Positions 63,356 to 64,000 of a DNA stretch of 64,000 nucleotides are shown piece after piece. Origin of the DNA: Acipenser ruthenus (taxonomy: Eukaryota > Chordata > Actinopteri > Acipenseriformes > Acipenseridae). The notes under the pieces are model-generated. The model was not told the origin of the DNA and searched no databases. It saw only the letters and a program-made list of their open reading frames with translations. A program made the translations under genes and the position numbers. The stretch is taken from contig NC_081190.1 in NCBI RefSeq assembly GCF_902713425.1, positions 99,393,571 through 99,457,570 of the forward strand, read 5' to 3'. Numbering within the stretch: the stretch's first letter is position 1; every line of letters begins with the position of its first letter.

Positions 63356-64000
63356 TTCTTTCTGCAGCTTGACAGGGGGCGCTATTTCCCTTGTTATTTA
63401 TGTTACTAACCTGGAAGCTGTAAGTCTAAACATCGTTTTCTTTTTTTTGTTTTTTTATTGTCCCATTCCACACACGAACAAGTATTGTATCAGCCTTTAC
63501 TGGTTTTGAAAACTGAGTTAGGACAGAAAGGGTTATCGTATTATATTCTAAGCCGAAACTACCAGTAGCGGTCCGATACAAACAAATGTGAACAGGGTTA
63601 AGACAAAAGTACTGACGAGTTTTGCTAGTTATGGTTAGTTTAATTAATTAAAAAAAGAAATAAAAGTTGATGAAGTACTTTTTATTATAGTAACAGAACG
63701 AGACATGTTTTAAAGCCACAAACTGCGTGTTTAGATTATTGTGCCAAACAAGAGAACAAAACGAGCATATCAACCAAGAACGGATTTAGTGACCCGTTCA
63801 TTCGTTCGAGTTTATTTATATTATGTGTGACCTTAACAAATGTTTGACCAATGTTTTGCTTGCTTTCGTTTTGAAAGTCGTACATTTGTTACATTTTTTT
63901 TTATTTCGTTTACGCAGACGTGTATACAGACCCGTCGCTTCTTTTGCGGAACATCTCACATGCTGCTGCACGAATGACGTCGTCCTGTGTAAATCCTGGC
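63356..64000. other. Spacer leading to unit 23, cut by the window end
   Basis: Spacer equivalent to 2288-2930 or so. The window stops before the octamer of the next U1 promoter, so the array evidently continues to the right. Confidence 0.8.

Larger units (their letters stand above)
36395..63640 (+). repeat. Four-unit higher-order repeat, 11,640-bp period
   Basis: Unit types run A B B A A B B A A for units 14-22, where A = (CTG)11, AAAGAAG, AAACCATAG, 17 T and B = CTG-TTG-(CTG)5, AATGAAG, AAAACATAG, T9-A-T7. U1 starts 38052, 49692 and 61332 are spaced by exactly 11,640 bp. The 5S nt-32 variant also recurs at that offset (37040 and 48680), placing the left limit just after the T tract of unit 13, but is absent at the third position (60320). 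The right limit is set by the TAATTAATT change near 63640. Ends are approximate. Confidence 0.88.
1..64000 (+). repeat. Tandem array of linked U1 snRNA - 5S rRNA units
   Basis: The whole window is a head-to-tail array. Measured from U1 start to U1 start, the 21 complete unit lengths are 2893, 2893, 2893, 2911, 2914, 2893, 2893, 2908, 2922, 2911, 2922, 2909, 2903, 2916, 2904, 2904, 2916, 2916, 2904, 2904 and 2916 bp. Length differences come almost entirely from a CTG run, a 12-bp indel beside it and a few homopolymer T tracts; substitutions are rare. Both genes in every unit lie on the plus strand. No other gene, unique insertion or inversion interrupts the array. Below, 'unit n' means the unit that begins with U1 copy n. 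Confidence 0.98.

Noticed and set aside
36395-63640. Higher-order repeat as a pure assembly artefact
   Set aside because: Not fully excluded, but unit 17 and unit 21 differ in 5S nt 32 and unit 22 has its own spacer changes, so the blocks are not exact copies as a simple assembly duplication would be.
1-64000. CRISPR-like or satellite reading of the regular repeats
   Set aside because: Repeats are 2.9 kb, contain complete RNA genes and have no short repeat-spacer pattern; this is a eukaryotic gene array.
1-64000. Other snRNA genes (U2, U4, U5, U6) or histone genes in the spacer
   Set aside because: Looked for their conserved starts and motifs in a unit and found none.

Overview
The window is one uninterrupted head-to-tail tandem array with no protein-coding gene that I can support. 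The unit is about 2.9 kb (2893-2922 bp, measured U1 start to U1 start). Each unit carries one full-length U1 spliceosomal snRNA gene (164 nt, RNA polymerase II type promoter) and one 5S rRNA gene (120 nt, RNA polymerase III, internal promoter), both on the plus strand. There are 22 U1 genes and 22 5S genes. The window opens inside the U1 upstream region of unit 1 and closes inside that of unit 23, so neither array edge is seen.

Layout of a unit, using unit 1: U1 upstream region with an octamer (66-73), an SPH/ZNF143-like site and a PSE (226-246); U1 (287-450) with a 3' box just after it; AT-rich 3' flank; a minus-strand tRNA-derived SINE of the MIR/CORE type with an L2-like tail and an internal (CTG)n run (748-999); a diverged duplicate of the end of U1 plus its 3' flank (1080-about 1345); a T tract (about 1505-1522); about 640 bp of unassigned spacer with a short CA-rich run; 5S (2168-2287) ending in TTTT; and about 670 bp of spacer before the next octamer.

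The host is a vertebrate, most likely a ray-finned fish. The 5S and U1 sequences are vertebrate-like, and the SINE has the tail common in fish genomes. The species cannot be named from this sequence. Linkage of 5S to snRNA genes has been reported in some fishes, so the linkage type is not new in itself; its regularity and internal structure here are notable.

Units are nearly identical, as expected under concerted evolution, but diagnostic changes sort them into types and show layered duplications. Units 1-3, 6 and 7 are the 2893-bp type. Units 9-10 recur as 11-12 with a 5833-bp period. From about 36.4 kb an 11,640-bp four-unit block repeats at least twice. Several changes fall on functional RNA positions: the first base of the U1 Sm site in units 1-4, a U1 base-pairing position (nt 15) in units 10 and 12, and the helix III closing pair of 5S in units 9, 11, 13 and 17. 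All copies also carry paired changes that keep 5S helix II and U1 stem-loop III intact, which argues that the family has been under selection as RNA.
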